Positions 22,164 through 23,604 of a stretch of 23,604 nt of DNA are shown piece after piece; positions within the stretch are counted from its first letter, which is position 1; every line of letters starts with the position of its first letter. The DNA lies in the NCBI GenBank assembly GCA_017417085.1, contig JAFPZV010000219.1:1-23604 (forward strand). Direction: 5' to 3'. A program made the translations under genes and the position numbers. The notes beneath the pieces are model-generated. The model saw nothing but the letters and a program-made list of their open reading frames with translations. It did no database searches and was not told the DNA's origin. The stretch comes from Deltaproteobacteria bacterium (GTDB taxonomy: Bacteria; Desulfobacterota; Desulfuromonadia; Desulfuromonadales; JAAYDE01).

Positions 22164-23519
22164 TCAGTGCAGGTACGGCATAAAGAGCGTGGCTGTGGCG
22201 AAGTAGATCAGAATGCCGGTGATGTCGTTGGCGGTTTGCACAAAGGGCATGGAGGCAATGGCCGGATCCACCCCCATACGCTTGAAAAAGGCAGGCGCCA
22301 GAACGCCCATCGTGGCCGCCACCAGCATCGCCGCCGACAAGGCCACTCCCACCACAACGCCCAGCATGGGGCTGTGATGCCAGAAAAGTGCGACGAGGGC
22401 CAGCGTCAAACCACAAATCAGCCCCATGATCAGGCCCACCCGCATCTCCTTGAACAACAGCTTGCCCAATGTGGAAAAATCGACCCGGCCGGTGGCGAAG
22501 CCGCGCACCACAATCGCCGCCGACTGCCCGCCCACGTTGCCGCCCATGCCGGTAATAACCGGAATGAAAGCGACCAGGGCGATAACCGTCTCCAGCGTGG
22601 GCTTGAACAACCACATGAGATAACCGGTCACCACGCCGCCGAGCAGGTTGACAATAAGCCAGGGCAGGCGCAGACGCGCGATCTTGAAGGAGCTGTAGGC
22701 GTGAAAGGCCTCTTCCTCGCTGGCACCGGCCATTTTGTACATGTCTTCGGTGGCTTCCTGGCGCATGACATCGATAACGTCATCGACGGTGATGATACCG
22801 ATGAGCTTGTTGGATTCATCCACAACCGGTACCGCCAGAATGTTGTACTTCGCCACCAGATGCGCCACCTCTTCCTGGTCCATGTCGGGGCGAACACTGA
22901 TGACGTCGGAAGTCATAATCGCCTTGAGCGGGGTTTGCGCGGGCACGGTCAGCAGCTGGCGCAACGACAGTACGCCCACCAGGTGATTGTATTCGTTGAC
23001 AACGTAAATATAGAAAACCATTTCTACTTTTTCCGCCGATTTCTGCAACTCCTCTATTGCTTCACCGGCGGTGAGGTTTTCGTTGAGCGAAAAGATCTCC
23101 GTCGACATGATGCCGCCGGCGGTATCTTCATGATAGCGGAGCAGCTGTTCGACTTCGTCGGTTTGCTCCGAGATGATGCTGAGCAGTTCCTCGGCCAGTT
23201 TTTCCGGCATGTTGCGGATGATGTCCACCGCGTCGTCGTAGGGCATTTCCTGCAGGATGTTGCGGATCTCTTCCCGGCCGAGCCCCTGGAGCAGACGAGC
23301 GCCGGTGCTGTGGTCAATCTCCGAAAGCACATAGGCCGCCGTTTCCGCCTTCCTGATAAGACCGAAAAGGGCTCCCTGTTCCTTGGGATCGAGATAGTTG
23401 AACAGCGCGGCGATATCCGCCGGATGGGTTTTCTCCACAACCTTGGTCAGGTTGGGCGAGGCACCGCGGCGTATCAATTTCTTTGTCGTATCCAGCAAAA
23501 TTTGCAGTTTCTGATCCAT
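22164..23519 (-). CDS. mgtE: MgtE-type magnesium channel/transporter
   Basis: MgtE is a Mg2+-gated Mg2+ channel. The 451-residue product has the N-terminal superhelical domain (about 1-130), with HPADIAALFNYL and MPYDDAVDIIRNMP. Two CBS domains follow (about 135-255), with HEDTAGGIMSTE and YNILAVPVVDESNKLIGIIT (shown as the conserved strand). The C-terminal channel has five membrane helices with PVITGMGGNVGGQS (320-333). Asp432 in ANDITG matches the pore aspartate of Thermus MgtE. I chose the ATG at 23519, which has GGGGGA about 6 nt upstream, over one 10 codons earlier. The remaining 85 bp to the window edge show no other gene or convincing promoter. It appears to be co-transcribed with recO. 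Confidence 0.96.
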   Translation of the reverse strand: MDQKLQILLDTTKKLIRRGASPNLTKVVEKTHPADIAALFNYLDPKEQGALFGLIRKAETAAYVLSEIDHSTGARLLQGLGREEIRNILQEMPYDDAVDIIRNMPEKLAEELLSIISEQTDEVEQLLRYHEDTAGGIMSTEIFSLNENLTAGEAIEELQKSAEKVEMVFYIYVVNEYNHLVGVLSLRQLLTVPAQTPLKAIMTSDVISVRPDMDQEEVAHLVAKYNILAVPVVDESNKLIGIITVDDVIDVMRQEATEDMYKMAGASEEEAFHAYSSFKIARLRLPWLIVNLLGGVVTGYLMWLFKPTLETVIALVAFIPVITGMGGNVGGQSAAIVVRGFATGRVDFSTLGKLLFKEMRVGLIMGLICGLTLALVALFWHHSPMLGVVVGVALSAAMLVAATMGVLAPAFFKRMGVDPAIASMPFVQTANDITGILIYFATATLFMPYLH

Positions 23520-23604
23520 GCCGTTCCCCCAAAACAAGAACTGCAGCAACGCTGCCTTTTCTTCCTAAAAAAGTTTGTCAGTCGCCGGAAAAAGATCGGG
23601 GAAA

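Noticed and set aside
1..23604. Search for tRNA, rRNA, CRISPR arrays, transposases or att-type direct repeats
   Set aside because: No cloverleaf ends, regular spaced repeats, transposase motifs or convincing long direct repeats were seen by eye; a covariance-model scan would be needed to exclude small RNAs.

Overview
The window reads as one chromosomal stretch of a strictly anaerobic member of the Desulfobacterota (former Deltaproteobacteria), possibly a Syntrophales-type syntroph. This is an inference from three things: an rnfABCDGE energy-conserving operon, a pyruvate phosphate dikinase next to glyQ-glyS and recO (a Geobacter/Syntrophus-like order), and a uppS-cdsA-dxr-rseP-tsaB-psd-pssA run. 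No rRNA, tRNA, CRISPR array or insertion sequence was seen. Almost everything is on the minus strand. The only plus-strand gene is the 3' end of an elbB-like gene at the left edge, which meets the rnf operon at a shared bidirectional terminator.

Read in the direction of transcription (right to left): mgtE (Mg2+ channel) and recO come first. Next is an accessory AAA-ATPase/PD-(D/E)XK-type gene (19682-21268) with a decayed fragment of a second copy squeezed between it and recO. Then come glyQ-glyS (glycyl-tRNA synthetase) and ppdK (pyruvate phosphate dikinase), followed by a possible 30-residue micropeptide and a perfect 15-bp hairpin terminator (13617-13649). A second run starts after that terminator: a class I/II aminotransferase, uppS, cdsA, dxr, rseP, tsaB, a small DUF465/YdcH-like gene, psd and pssA. 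These genes make undecaprenyl diphosphate, CDP-diacylglycerol, MEP-pathway isoprenoid precursors and phosphatidylethanolamine, plus a site-2 protease and a t6A tRNA-modification subunit, so the run is mostly an envelope and lipid cluster. Finally rnfA-B-C-D-G-E encodes a six-subunit ion-translocating ferredoxin:NAD+ oxidoreductase behind a good sigma70-like promoter (5438-5467).

Most of the window is ordinary housekeeping DNA. The non-routine signals are: (1) the AAA-ATPase gene between recO and glyQ, with a relic of the same family directly after the recO stop codon; (2) cdsA, whose homology-predicted first codons are GUU-AUU downstream of a strong Shine-Dalgarno, with no ATG/GTG/TTG at that position; (3) two short ORFs of 30 codons and one of 22 codons in intergenic spaces; (4) a 21-bp tandem duplication that lengthens the RnfD C-terminus; (5) an inverted repeat overlapping a candidate promoter of glyQ. 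No intergenic stretch exceeds about 230 bp. The last 85 bp (23520-23604) hold the ribosome-binding site of mgtE and nothing else I can support.
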